A stretch of 64,000 bases of DNA from Selaginella moellendorffii (lineage: Eukaryota; Streptophyta; Lycopodiopsida; Selaginellales; Selaginellaceae): contig NW_003314280.1 in NCBI RefSeq assembly GCF_000143415.4, forward strand, positions 1,638,945 to 1,702,944, given 5' to 3'. Shown here piece after piece: positions 33,565 through 45,253 of the stretch. The notes under the pieces are model-generated. The model was not told the DNA's origin. It saw only the letters and a program-made list of their open reading frames with translations, and did no database searches. The translations under genes were made by a program, and so were the position numbers. How positions within the stretch are numbered: the stretch's first letter is position 1; each line of letters opens with the position of its first letter.

Positions 33565-33925
33565 ACTGTGAGACACAAATCTCTAAGCCCCAAAGTGGAG
33601 CAAAAAGGGTGCCACATGGTGGTCAAAGTTGAAGCCAAACTAGCATAACACATTTAGACTAAAAACTCTAACTCAAAAAGTAGAAAGCAAGAGTGGAACT
33701 CTCAATGAATTGCTTAAGGAACGAGCATGAAGCGATTAATAAGTGAGCCTCTAGAAAAGGGATATAAGAGGACTAACATATAACACATAGAAGTGTTGAG
33801 ACTAAGTCCGAAATAGACCTGAGATAGAGTTTGAGAAGGAGTTTAAGATAGACTCAAGATAAAGTCTGAGAAAGAGTCTGAGATAGACTCGAAATGGAGT
33901 TTGAGTTGGAGTCCAAGATGTGTAA
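33565..33925 (+). repeat. Second copy of the minisatellite-bearing dispersed repeat
   Basis: Begins GAGACACAAATCTCTAAGCCCC, a string also found at 15738-15759 immediately before repeat R1 copy b. A leader shared with 7400-7510 follows, then an array of GAGTCTGAGATAGACTC-type units at 33800-33920. Confidence 0.65.
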
Positions 33926-34316
33926 CACAATCTCACTGCTAAAAGATAGGCAATAATGAACACATTAGGCACTAAAAGCAAGCATGTCCAGATGCATTGG
34001 GCACATACTAAATGGAAGATAAGATGGATGTTCTTAACTCAGTCCTACATTAAGTTGGCGATCTGTTATTTCCCATAACTAGTGTGCTAATCAGTATACG
34101 AAAGCTTAACAGAATTTTCTGTGTCTACAAACAGCACTGCTTCTTTGAAGCCATTGAATCCAAGTGTTCGATTGTAAAGTCTTTTGTGTAGGCAATGAAG
34201 TTCAACTTCAAATGCTCTACAGCTAGAATAAGAGTAATGTACGGATAATTCCCCTGTATAAATACCAAAGCCTTCCCTCCCAAGCATCTCTACATCGATC
34301 AATCAATAACACCTCA

Positions 34317-34940
34317 ATGGCTAAGTTTTTCCAAGTTTTTGTTGTCGTATTGCAGTTTTTGCAATTGCCAATGTTGTAGTCGTGCGGGGTGATGAAGATC
34401 CCCTCCAAGACGTCTGCGTTGAGGATCCCAACTCCAGAGTCTTCATCAATGGAGTTCCTTGCAAGGATCCCAGCACTGTGACCGCCAACGATTTCACCTC
34501 CACTATCCTCCACACTCTCAACATCATGGTCCAGCTGATCGATATCACAATGTTCCCAGGCCTCAACACGCAAGGACTCTCCATCGCCCGCCTCTCATTC
34601 GGTCCATTCGGAGTGAATCCTCCCCACATCCATCCCTGATCATCCGAGGTCATATATTGCCTCTAGGGACGCATCTACATTGGGTTTGTGACAACTTCCA
34701 ACAGGCTGTTCAAGAAGGTTTTGTATCCTGGGGACTTGTTTGTCTTTCCTTGAGGGCTTGTCCACTTCCAATGGAACCTTGACCCGGTCAGCGCTCTCGC
34801 GATCGCCACTCTTGGGAGTCAAAACCCTGATCACACGGGGCTCTTTTCCAAACTCCAGAATCTGGTAATCTGAACGAAGTGATCGAAGCAGCTGACGAGA
34901 AAGTGATTGAAGCCCTTCGCACTGGAGTGAGCCAGACTTG
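34317..34940 (+). pseudogene. Germin-like protein pseudogene
   Basis: A paralogue of the gene at 11903, same strand. Matching blocks are DEDPLQDVCVEDPNS, TVTANDFTSTIL, DITMFPGLNTQGLSIA and FGVNPPHIHP. Lesions are a frameshift in the signal peptide (near 34350), a short in-frame deletion before the first cupin strand, TGA directly after HIHP, TAG in the following strand (CL*GR), TGA in box 2 (FP*GLVH) and later frame loss. It retains the box-1 glutamate (SSEVIY) that the intact gene lacks. A TATA box (TATAAATA) lies at about 34256. Confidence 0.92.
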
Positions 34941-35086
34941 AGCAAGAGTTCTATACTTAATTGTTAAAGGTAAGAAGAGGCAGTTCCCGAGTAGGGCGAG
35001 CACGTTCCCGCCCAGAATGGGCGAGCTGGGTGTTAGCCCGGTGAGCACGTTCTGGAGGGAACGAGCGAGCCTGTGCCTGGGAACGG

Positions 35087-35320
35087 CCTTAACGGGCTGT
35101 GGTGAGACTGTTAATGAACACATGGAAGAATGTTATTCGAGGATGAAAGAGTTTTCCAGAATTGGCAGTTGGTAGCCTGGTTCTCCAGAACTTAGCAGCT
35201 GGTAGCTGGGTTCTGGAAAACCTAGCAGTTGTCAGCCACGTTCTCGTAGAGAACCCGACTCGACCTGATGGCTGCCAACGGTTGGATCAAGTTAATGGGC
35301 AAGCCACAGCCCGTTAAAGG
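35087..35320. repeat. MITE-like segment with terminal inverted repeats
   Basis: The 234-bp segment is bounded by CCTTAACGGGCTGTGG (35087-35102) and its near-perfect inverse CCACAGCCCGTTAAAGG (35304-35320). Inside are about three imperfect copies of a unit like GTTCTGGAAAACCTAGCAG. No clear target duplication is visible. Confidence 0.45.
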
Positions 35321-35654
35321 AAAGTTCTGTTTTTCTTAAGAAATATAAATTTATTAAATTAAAAAAATCCTTAAAGGATATGCGGCTGTGGAGTGGAACT
35401 TAAAACTCTACGGCTTCGCCGTCGCGTGGATCACATCCTCCTCCAGTCGCGAGAGAATCGCAAGCGCGGGAATCGCAGGTCGCGGGAAGCAAAATCCGCC
35501 ATGGTACGCACGCGATCCAGCTTAGCTTCGCAGGGAGCGGCAAGCGCGGAGCTGATTTCGCAATCCAAGCGCGCGAGCGATGTTGCACGGGCGCTGGATT
35601 CCGCCAAGAGGGCTGGCGTGATCGACGACAGGAATCTCCGGGATTAATCACGAC

Positions 35655-36055
35655 CGATGCTGGAATCGTTCTCGTGGAGCGTGCATTTTCCCAGAGCGGG
35701 GATTTTGTTTAGGCATTGCAAGCGGTGGTGGAAGGGATCAAGCCCAGCAGCTTCACGCTCTGCGCAGTCGTGGAGGCTTGTGGGCGCCACTGCGATCATC
35801 CGAGTGATCCACGAATCCGTGGAGCTGGGAGAGTTTTCAGTGCTGGGATGGATTGATTCCGGCGCATGGGAAATCGGCAGTGTGGAAGACGCGAGGAAAA
35901 ATTTGGAGGGAATCGAAGAGAAGTTTTGGAACGCCGCCATAGCTGCGTGTGGTCAAGCTGGCGACTCTAAGAAAATCCTTTGCAAGCTCTGGAAGGAGTT
36001 CCTCCGAACAGGGAAACTTTCCTCCAGACCTTTTGCTCCTTCCGAGGCCGGATAG
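35655..36055 (+). pseudogene. PPR-protein debris, right arm
   Basis: Mirror of 30482-30830. Fragments such as EGIKPSSFTLCA and ERRHSCVW can be followed only by changing frame. It is broken. Confidence 0.5.
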
Positions 36056-36488
36056 AGTTCCTGGAACTTGGAGGAACATTTACAGACAGTGGGAGCTCGG
36101 TCTCAACGGAATGAAAATCAGCTGCGCAGTGATCAAGATGTTCTATATCCAGCTTCCAACACGGGAGGAACTGAACTTAAGTTTGCCATACAAGCTTCCA
36201 TTCTTTCAGGTATGGTGTTCGCTTTATGTCTTGTTTTTCTTAAACTTTTGCTGTAGAATTCCTGAGGTGCGAAGTCAGCCATCTTACGAAAAACAAACAC
36301 AAGGAAAAGGAAAAAGTCTGTCCGCTTGTTATTCCAGGTCGCCGAAGGATCGCGAATCACGATTCTCTACTTGCAGAGGTTTCTTTTCTCGCGCTGCGAA
36401 GATTGTCCTCACCAAATCTTTGCAGATTCAACTCAAATTCAATGAAGATCGTGAGAACTTGCAATAAAAGTGTGTTTTATCTTGACAA

Positions 36489-38006
36489 TCAAATGTATGC
36501 CTGTGGGTTCAAGCGTGTGGACGGCACCAGCCTGAGTGGAGAAGCTCTGGGAACAGTAAGACCAAACTTCTCCGCCATGTCCAACTCTTTGCCATCCGGC
36601 GCAGCCCAGTCAAACGCATGAAGCAAGCTTCCGAGCACGAACTGGACGGTGGTAGTCCCCAGGAGGATCCCCGGGCAGCTCCTCCTTCCCGATCCAAACG
36701 GCAGCAATTCGAAGCTCTGGCCTCTTACATCGATGTCCGGCTGCCGAAGAAACCGCTCGGGATCAAACTTGAGAGGCTCGTCCCACCACCTGGGGTCCCT
36801 CGCTATGGCATAGACATTGACGAGCGCGTGAGTTCCTGCTGGAATCACGTAACCCTCCAGCTCGCAAGCTTGGATGGATTGGTGGGGAATGCTCAGGGGC
36901 CCTGGAGGGTGGAGGCGCAGTGTTTCCTTGACGATGGCTTGGAGGAAAGTCAACTTTGGAAGATCAATCTCGTCTAGAGCCCGGTTCTCTCCGACAACCT
37001 CTTTGAGCTCCTCCTGAACTTGAAACACCATTGCTGGATTGTTTACGAGCTCGGCTAGAGCCCACTCCACCGTGACAGCAGCAGTGTCGGTCCCAGCAGC
37101 GATCATATCCTACGAAGTTACGTCAATGACGGGAAGAACAAGGAACCGTTTACATACCAGGCAGAGAGCTTTGATGGAAGTATCGCTGAGATCTTTTGCG
37201 GCCAACATCATGTCCAGGAAATCTCTGTTGGTTCCCGGCTGCTGGCGGTGCTCGACGATCTGCTTGGCCAGATACTCGTCCAGCTGCTTGTGGATCGAGG
37301 AGATCTTCTTGGCTTGGCCGTCCATCCATCCCAAATACGGGAAGAAGTCGGCCAGAGTGTTACTTCCAGCCACCGTGAACGCCTCCACGATCAAGTTTTT
37401 GAACCTCACAGCGAGTTCCCTCTCGGCAGAGCTTCCGGTGGAGTAGCTTCTGTTCATCACCATCCTCGTCATGAAGTTGAAAGTGAGATCCAGGAGCTTA
37501 GATGTCAGCTCCACGGGATTTGTATGGGAACTTTGGAGCTCCTTCAAGAGCATGGACATCTCCGTCTTCCGGACTTGCTGGAACATCACAACGCGCTTGG
37601 CAGTGAGGAGCTCCAGAGTGCACAGCTTCCGGACGCTCCTCCAGTGATCGCCATAGGCAGCCCAGACCATCCCAGCTCCCCCATACCCGAAGTTCTCGCC
37701 GGTAATCGTCCTGGGCCTGGAAGAGAAGACGTGATCTTGCGTCTTGAGGAGCTCCCTGGCGGTCTCGGCAGTGGAGACGACGAGCGTGTTGTGGATGCCG
37801 AGCTTGAGGAGCATGAGGCCGCCATATCTCTGGGAGAGCTTCTGCAAGGACTGGTGGGGGAGCTTACCAAGGAGATGGAGATGGCCAAGGATTGGAAGTC
37901 CTGGAGGAGATGGAGGCGATTTGCTACCGCTGCCTCGGTTATCACTGACAAGCTTAAGGAAGATGAGAGCAATGAAGAACGCAAAACCAATCCAAAGGAA
38001 CTCCAT
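36489..38006 (-). CDS. Cytochrome P450, CYP71-clan (A-type)
   Basis: Two exons: 38006-37158 and 37109-36489, with a 48-bp GT-AG intron in phase 0; 489 aa. It is an ER-anchored monooxygenase; the substrate cannot be told from sequence. Features in order: N-terminal anchor (1-20), proline hinge PPSPPGLPILGH (about 31-42), I-helix AGTDTAA (288-294), K-helix ETLR (345-348), FDPERF (398-403) and heme loop FGSGRRSCPG (421-430) with Cys428 as iron ligand. All motifs needed for activity are present. The single intron lies just before the I-helix, as in many A-type P450s. The paired copy at 28171 is dead, and this is the intact member of the inverted pair. Confidence 0.95.
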
Positions 38007-39361
38007 TGATTTTTTTCAGGCACTCGCTGGAAGTATGAACACCACTGCAATGTGACGACAATCGTTGGCGGAGTATGCAAAGAGAAATAGAAAGCCTATC
38101 CACTCTGCGTGTTACACTCTAATCGCTGGAGACTGAGAGGCATGGCATGAAAAATATCTAGAAATTTCAAAGTATAGATCTTCCAGTCCACTTTAATGTT
38201 CATAGTCCATATTAACGATACAAAAAAAAAAAAGGCTACAAAAATGTGTTAAGTATTAAGGATAAAAAAACTCAATCTCTTATGAAACTGACTTTTTATC
38301 CTTAGTAAAACTTAACATATGATGTTCCTCAAACGCATTAGTTAGCAGCATCATATTTCACTCTATGTTATAATACTAATAATATTAATATTAACAATAT
38401 AGACTAAATAATCAAATGGAGAAGACAGTGGTCGGGAAGATATTAGCACTATTGCCAGTGACCTCCTTACAAAGTGAAGAGCAAAGAAACTTTTTACAAT
38501 TGAAGCTTTCTAGTATTAATGTATACATGGATCCTAGTTCGGGATCTTTCTTTTACGTGTCCATAAGTCATGACAGTTGCCGTTGCAGCATGTGCAGCAA
38601 GGTCAGACTTTTCCATGCAATTATAAATGGGTTTCTCTTTACTGCCTAAGTTTGTGTTGGAAGTCTTTCTTCTCAGGCTGGGAGCAAAGATAAACACGCT
38701 TCCGTGCCCCCATGTAAATAAGGGGCTCAAGATTTATCAGTAACTTATAGAGCATGCTGTGCTGTGCTGCTGCACTGCTAGACTGTGCTACCATGAAGCA
38801 TACAACCCCTCGTCTCTTTTCCTCATTTTTTTCTCTCTCCTCTCCTTGTTCTGCTCTTCAGTGTCCAATTCCTAGTAGTTAAGAGATTCTCGTTCTTTTT
38901 TTTGCACCACTGCACAATTTAGACACATCTAGTTCTCATGGCAAACGAGCACATAAAGTTTTGTGGATTATGCCCTAAAATGCTGCAATCCAATTATCAA
39001 TTTGGTTCTTTCTCTTGCTTTTATGGTTGATTTTGATGTAGTTTTGTATTTTTTTCTTTGATCATATTGCCATCTAGTGATGATTGAGCTTAGAACCTTG
39101 CCATGAATCTGAAGTAAATTCTTTTGTATATAGTTTGAAATTTATTCAACTGTAAAACTTCATCTTTCTTTTTGTTCTCCTTTTTTAATTTCCAAGCAAA
39201 TTTCAAACTTAATCTTTCTTTCTTTTTACTCAACCTCAAGCCTCTTTTGTAGGATCTTCAATAGAAGTTTCCTCCCTTTAACTTTCTGGTTTAAGGTTTT
39301 TAACATCATCACTATGGTTTCATTTTACTATTTCACTATTTGCATATATGTTGTTAACTAT

Positions 39362-39473
39362 CACTTTATAAAAGAGCCTTTGATGAATATTTTATCCCCA
39401 TTTATCCCTTATAGTTCCAAGAATTTATGGTGACAATATATTCAAATATCATTTTATGATTACATGCTTTACA
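39362..39473 (-). repeat. Fossil LTR of the 5180-5854 TRIM family
   Basis: Read on the minus strand it begins TGTAAAGCATGTAATCAT and follows the TRIM LTR through GGGATAAATGGGGATAAA to the CAAAGGCTC block, about 110 of 162 bp, with substitutions typical of an old copy. Confidence 0.75.
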
Positions 39474-39519
39474 AAAATAAAGATTTAATATGCACTCAAA
39501 ATCTTTTATGAGAACCAAC

Positions 39520-39750
39520 TTTTTGTATTTGGCAAAATGGTATTAAATGGAGTTTCACATAATTTCAACATACTAGTAGTTTAACACAAAGACATGGGTA
39601 CCTCATCAATTAACATGGTATAGAACTTGAGTTTAAACCTAAATTGAATGTAAATTAAAAAATAATATAGCTTAGCGAAAGCTAAATTAATGTCTCAAGT
39701 GGTCAACTATACTTTTGACCACTATCCTTACTATACATTTAGAGTAAAAC
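39520..39750 (+). repeat. Fragment of long repeat R1, copy d
   Basis: Begins at the PBS-like GGCAAAATGGTATTA and follows R1 through TTAATGTCTCAAGTGGTC and CACTATCCTTACTATACATT, then ends. It is heavily mutated. Confidence 0.7.
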
Positions 39751-40549
39751 AATAATATCATGGCTAAAAGGATATAGGATAAGTCACCTTGGATATAAAG
39801 GGAAAATTTAAGCCCTTTAAGAACAAATGAGGACCAATGAACTTGATGGTATTCAAATAAAGTATCACTCCACCTGGGCTAGGAGCATTATAGTTAATTT
39901 TCTTTTTAAAAGTATGAGTTACTCTTAAGCATTTTTTTAAAAAGCCTTTTTAACAACCTTTCCACAACTCCAACCCTAACCCAAACATGTTTTAAAACTA
40001 CCATTTGAAAGTTTTTTCCATAATGTACTATCCTTATTACTTTTGAAATGCTATATCCCATCAACCTAATTTCGGTTTGGAACGCCCCATCCCATCAACC
40101 TTTTTTGGGACCACAAGTGGATCAACTTATTGATGGATTATGATTGAATTTAAATCACTTTTTTAAAAAAAGATGGCATAGCTGCATATGCCTCATGAAT
40201 CACATTTTGATTGTTATTATAACAATCAAAACATGATTGTGCAATAAGCAAAACACAAAAAAAATTCTTGCATATGAGTTTAAAAAAATATAAAAATGCG
40301 CAATCACAAATTAATTGCTATATAAATCCAGTAAAGAGGTCTTCCACTCCCCATATTAATGATCTGATCTGGAATTCCAAACCATGTTACAGATCTGAAA
40401 TATTCAATCCAACAATCCATCTCATCCAATAAGGGGAACGGAACTAATATTTTATCAAGGATTCTAAAAAAAGGGAAAATAATAGTTCAGACTCTCTTTC
40501 CATTTACAAAATGAGTATACAAGAAAAGCAATTAAGAATGAAACTTGGG

Positions 40550-42327
40550 TCACAAAATCTTGGACCTCTTAAATTCTGTGATATCCTGATTCACTTTCAC
40601 TCGCTCAATCGGTTGGAGGCTATAATATAGCTGCCCGGTTCTTCTCTCCCACTGAAATAAAAGGGAAAACAAAAGCGTTGTTTTTGATGAATACTCTGGA
40701 GAGAACTTAGGCTAGAGAACTTTAAGTACCTCTCTTATGTCTCGAGTTGAATGGAGCCTTGGTTCATACTTGGGCTTGAGAAGGAACTTGCTGTTGTGCT
40801 GAAATTATAATAGAAAAGGCTGTGAGGCGCAAGAAACTAAAAGAAGGTAAATTCTCTACCTTTGCAATTAGAGCGGCTAACTCGTCACCTGCAACTCCAT
40901 AAGCTCTTGCCTTCGCTGGTGGTCCTTTAGTGTCGGGAGATACTCTAGCCATTTTAGTGCTTTTCCTCTCGGTCGAAGCTCGCAAAGACTTTGGAGTCTG
41001 CATTGTGATCGAGCAGTTTGCAAGCTAAAAAGAGAAGGCATACCTTTAGGCGTGGAGATTTGCAGGAAAGCCTCCGCCTTTGCACCATCATTCCATCGCT
41101 GCGTCCGATGCTAAAAGTTCCATTGGAGTTCTTGCCAAACTCAAATGTTGCCAGGCTCTTCCTCACGTTCATAAGCTTCGGCTTTTTCACCTGGCCAAGT
41201 GCTGATTTTCCCCGTGTCGGTGTGCTAGAGTTCTCTTTGTTCCTGAGCGGGCTTCCAGTCGCATTCCTGCTTGGCTTGGTGCTACCTTCGTGATTGCTTG
41301 TCCCGGAAAGAGTCACACAAGCAATACTTGCTCTGACTCGCTGCGTTCGGACGTGTATATCGCAAGGAGCATCTGTGTCATCGCCTCCCTTCATTTGCTT
41401 CGAGCTCGAAAGAGAATCGTCCAGTGGGTTGCTGTCCGAAGCAGTTTGGACCTCTTCGTTGGTTCGTAGCCTGGCCATCAAAGTTGCCAGCAACTTTGCC
41501 GAGAAACTCTCGCTCGGACTAGAACCAATACTGTTCTCACTCCTTTCCTGCTTACCATCCTTGCCATCTTCTTTTCTGAAACGTAAAAACCATCACAAGA
41601 AAGCCACTACGAAGTCAGAGAGCAAACCTTATCTCGCAAGCCGGCCGCAGTTGAATTCGCTTTGGTTTGCTAGGCAATAGTCGACCATTCTCATGGTTCT
41701 TGAGCTCACTCCTTTCCTGAGAAGACTCCAGAGATAGACTTTGCTCTGAGGAGCTTGTCACCTCTTTAGACGTGAAGTTAAGCTCTTCGTTGGCCACCTC
41801 CTGCTTAAAGTCCGAGCAAGGAGCAAACACAAGTTCTTCCAGAGGTGTCTCATGATGCCTGGATGAGATGCAAAACAGCAAAGAATTTTCTCAGTGAGAA
41901 AACAAAGAAGTAAACAAACTTACGGATGATGTTGGTAAAACCATGGATCATCCCTGCAACGCTATCAAAACGTAAGCTTCCAATCACACTAGAGAACCAA
42001 TCAAACTAGAGAAGAATTCTCACCCCTCCGTGCCTTCTAGCGACGCTTCCACGGACAAATCTACCCATTGCGGAGCCTCAATGTGCTCCTGCAAGCGCAA
42101 TTCAGAGCATCAGTCCCATACATTCTCGTTCTGCAAGAACAAGAAGGCCATGGAAATTTCTCGCGCTTGAGGCCAATCGAGGAGAAACAGCGTACCAGAT
42201 AGTCCCAGTACTCAATCGCAAGAGGATTTTGCGCCGCAGCGATTGACAATTGGAACGCTTTCACTGCCAGTGACGAAGAGCCCGTGGAGAGCCCGCATTC
42301 GCGCATTTGCACGCCCTTGAGCGCCAT
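40550..42327 (-). CDS. Conserved plant protein of unknown function, eight exons
   Basis: Model: complement of 40550-40651, 40730-40798, 40860-40997, 41044-41575, 41628-41858, 41924-41953, 42024-42088 and 42196-42327. All introns are GT-AG, and the 1299 nt close in frame (432 aa). The start ATG at 42327 is the first in frame. The N-terminus is helical and ends IEYWDYL, followed by EHIEAPQWVDLSVEASLEG and DDPWFYQHHP. The middle (about 85-340) is low-complexity, basic and Ser-rich. The C-terminus is ordered: ELAALIAKHNSKFLLKPKYE, PRLHSTRDIREWERRTGQLY and ERVKVNQDI. No enzymatic motif or membrane segment is seen. I do not recall the family name; the pattern looks like a plant-specific nuclear or cytoskeletal protein, which is a guess. 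It shares a 194-bp divergent promoter with EXO84. Confidence 0.85.
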
Positions 42328-42521
42328 CCCAGCTCCCAACCAAAAGCCCTAAACATCAAAGCTTTAGCCTTTAGCTAACATACTAAAATTTCTTTTAGGG
42401 CTAGGGCTAGAGTTGTTTGATAGCGATATGGCGATGGCAGGCAATCCCTAGGTCCTGGCAGTGATCTAGAATCGCGAGCATTGGAGCTGGCTTCCATCGA
42501 ATCCAGCTAGGGATCGCGGAT
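42328..42521. promoter_or_regulatory. Divergent promoter region, unknown gene / EXO84
   Basis: Only 194 bp separate the two start codons. It contains telo-box-like sequences on both strands (AGCCCTAAAC at about 42352 and TTAGGGCTAGGGC at about 42396) and no evident TATA box. That is the usual makeup of promoters of housekeeping plant genes. Confidence 0.55.
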
Positions 42522-45253
42522 ATGGGATCGATGAGGCCTTCGATTCGATCCAAGTCGTCGGGACCGGTCGGGCAGCACTTGGCAAATGGAGGTAATGCGC
42601 GAGAGGAGCTCTCAGTGTTTGAATCCGAGTCTTTCGACGCGGATTCTTACGTCCAAGGCAAGTGCCAGTCCATGAGCGAGAAGGTAAGAGGAGAAAACTA
42701 GAGAATGAGCTTCCCATGTCCTTACACAAGTGATTTGGCAATTCTCCAGGGAATCCGGAAGCTATGCTCAGAGCTTACCGAGCTGAAAAGGGACTCGGCA
42801 GAGGAGATGAGGAAGAGCGTCTACGCAAACTACTCGGCATTCATCCAGTAAGTTCTAGTTCTAGTCCGGGGATCGAGAGGAAAGAAGAAAGAGTGAAGAA
42901 CAGGAAACCAGGAATTAAAAACTAAATTTTGCACTGGCAGGACGTCACGAGAGATCTCAGATCTGGAGTGTGAGTTAGTCTCGATGCGGAATCTCCTCAC
43001 CACTCAAGCAGCGCTCGTCCACAAGCTCGCAGAGGTACAATTACCTCCGATGATAAGTGAGAATGGTGGATCCTTACCTCATGAAAACGGGCATGTAGAT
43101 GACGACTCAACCTCGGCGTCGGAAACCGAGGCCAGGGCTCTGCTCGACGTTACTGACATCTACATTGCCGAGAGGAAGATAGAAAAGGCCATGGACGCCT
43201 TGCAACGTTGTGAAGCGCTGCTCCGGCCGCTCAAGAGCAGCACCAGCCTGGAGCAGCTTTTTATGGAACAGCGGCTCCGGCTTACAGAACTTTTGACGCA
43301 GTTCGCAAAGCAGCCTTCGATCCGGAGCGCAGAGCTCCGCTCGGTTATCTCCGCTCTAGACAGACTCGGGGATGGCCCGCATGCACACACTCTTCTGCTA
43401 TATTCCCACCACGATCGACTGCAGCGAGCTATCGCCAACCTCCGCCCCAGTGGCACGTCTTACGGTGGTGCCTACACAGCGGGGCTTTGTCAGCTCGTCT
43501 TCTCACACATCGCCCAGGCCGCAAGGAGTTCTACCGCGGTTTTTGGAGAGCAGCCATCGTATGCATCCGAGCTGGTTCTCTGGGCACGCGGCGAGACTGA
43601 AAACTTCGTGGCGCTGATAAAGAAGCACGTACTTTCGGCCTCGGCAGCATCAGGTGGCCTGCGAGCTGCGGCGGAGTGCGTACAGATTGCTCTTGGCCAC
43701 TGCACGCTCCTGGAAGGTTACGGCCTTGCGCTGAGTCCCGTGCTTACAATGATGGTGAAGCCGAGTGTGGAGCAGGCGCTGGACGCCAACTTGCGAAGAA
43801 TAGAGGACAGCGTCAGTGTTTTAGCTGCCGCGGACGACTGGACTTTGGTGCAGCCGCCACCCCGTACTGGCTTGCGTGCGGCCTCGTCGATCCTGTTTCC
43901 TCCTCATTTGAAGCTGTCTACGAGTGCTTATCGTTTCATTTCTATGGTCCAGGTATGTGAAGCGATTGATGCCTCAGTTCTTATCCTTGTTTTCGTACTT
44001 ATCCTTGTTTTCATGCTTGCGCTGGCAGGACTTTGTGGACGACGTTACGCCTTTGACGAGCATGCATCTCACGAGCACGACACTTGATGGTGTGGCTCGC
44101 CTCTTCGACTCGTTTGTTCATCTCCTCATGAGGGCGATGCCAGCTGCCATCGACGATGAGGACGTTCCCGAGATCACAGACAACCTCAGCATCAAGGTGG
44201 CCGACACCGACGCTGAGAAGCTTTCCCTGTTGGCCAACGCGGCAGCTATGGCCGACGAGCTGCTACCCCGGACGATCGTAAAGATCCTGCCTTTGAAAGA
44301 CAGAGAAGAGAGCCGCATGAGGCGGTCGCTGGACAAGCCAGCGACGGGTGTGCGGTCCGAGCACAGGGAGTTCCGGCGGAGAACGCAGCGTGCCGTGGAC
44401 AAGCTGCGCGATCGCTTCTGCCAGAAGTACGCGCTGGAGCTCATCTACACCGACGAGGGGGAGTCCCTGCTAAGTGCCGACCTCTATCTCGGACTGGACA
44501 ACGACGGTGACACTGCCAACTCCGCCTGGCTTGACGATCCAATGCCTTCTCCGGTCTTCCAGGTACTGTTTGTTTCCATCTTCACTTATTGCGAAGCTTC
44601 TAACTTATTCCGAACTTTCGCAGACACTATTCGAGAGGATCAAGACAATAGCAGCCGCCGGTGGCGACGTGATGTCTGGGAGGGAAAGATTCGTGACAGT
44701 TCTCTTGATACGGCTCGTTGAAACCGTGGTGCTCTATCTTTCCTCTGATCAAGACTTTTGGGAGGACATCGAAGATGGTCCCAGACCGCTGGGGCCAGTA
44801 GGCCTTCAACAGGTTCGTTCTCTTCTTCTTTTCTTCTTTTCTCTCTTATCTTCCGTGTCTCATTCTTGTTTGTTGCGTTGCGTAAAAGCAGATGGTGCTG
44901 GACATGAAGTTTGCGGTTCAAATGGCTGGCCAAGTGAATCACTCCTCTTTGAGACATCTAAGGCAGCTCGTGGAAGACTTGATCGCACGAGCTATTGACG
45001 CTTACGCTGCGACCGGGATGGATCCTTACAGGTTCTTCGCGATTTCCTTTCGCCTTTACAGACATGTTTGTCTCACTTTTCTTTTTCCTTTTCTCTTCTT
45101 TTCAGTGTACTGCCTGAAGAGACTTGGTTTATGGGAATGGCTCAGGAGGCGATTGACAGATTGTCTGGTGGCTGGTCGAAAGACTCAGCCAGCCCAACCG
45201 CATCGGTGTCTGCGAATTCCATCTCTTCATTGAAATCTCATGGAAGTCCTTGA
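42522..45253 (+). CDS. EXO84: Exocyst complex component EXO84
   Basis: Seven exons: 42522-42683, 42750-42847, 42941-43952, 44029-44562, 44624-44812, 44892-45031 and 45106-45253. The 2283 nt close in frame (760 aa, close to angiosperm EXO84B/C). EXO84 is a subunit of the octameric exocyst that tethers secretory vesicles to the plasma membrane. Recognised from the N-terminal helical region (KCQSMSEKGIRKLCSELTEL, REISDLECELVSMRNLLTTQ) of the Vps51/EXO84 type, the central block RALLDVTDIYIAERKIEKAM, and the C-terminal part (FVTVLLIRLVETVVLYLS, FWEDIEDGPRPLGPVGLQQ). The end is Ser-rich (SASPTASVSANS). Introns are 61-88 bp. It converges on the transporter gene with a 178-bp gap. Confidence 0.93.

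Larger units (their letters stand above)
35395..38215 (-). repeat. Right arm of the large inverted duplication
   Basis: Inverted copy of 27935-31120. It begins with PPR-derived sequence at 35395-36060, continues through the P450 3' flank (36060-36488) and P450 gene (36489-38006), and ends in homologous promoter sequence to about 38215. Compared with the left arm it has the complete P450 and lacks about 870 bp of the 3' flank. Confidence 0.85.
38216..40540. other. AT-rich intergenic region with repeat fossils
   Basis: No gene recognised. It contains a decayed TRIM LTR (39362-39473) and a fragment of repeat R1 (39520-39750). A short CTG-rich run lies at 38755-38780. Confidence 0.55.

Noticed and set aside
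37248-38009. 253-codon plus-strand open frame opposite the P450
   Set aside because: It mirrors the P450 coding exon. GC-rich third positions keep the opposite strand open, and the sequence has no motifs of its own.
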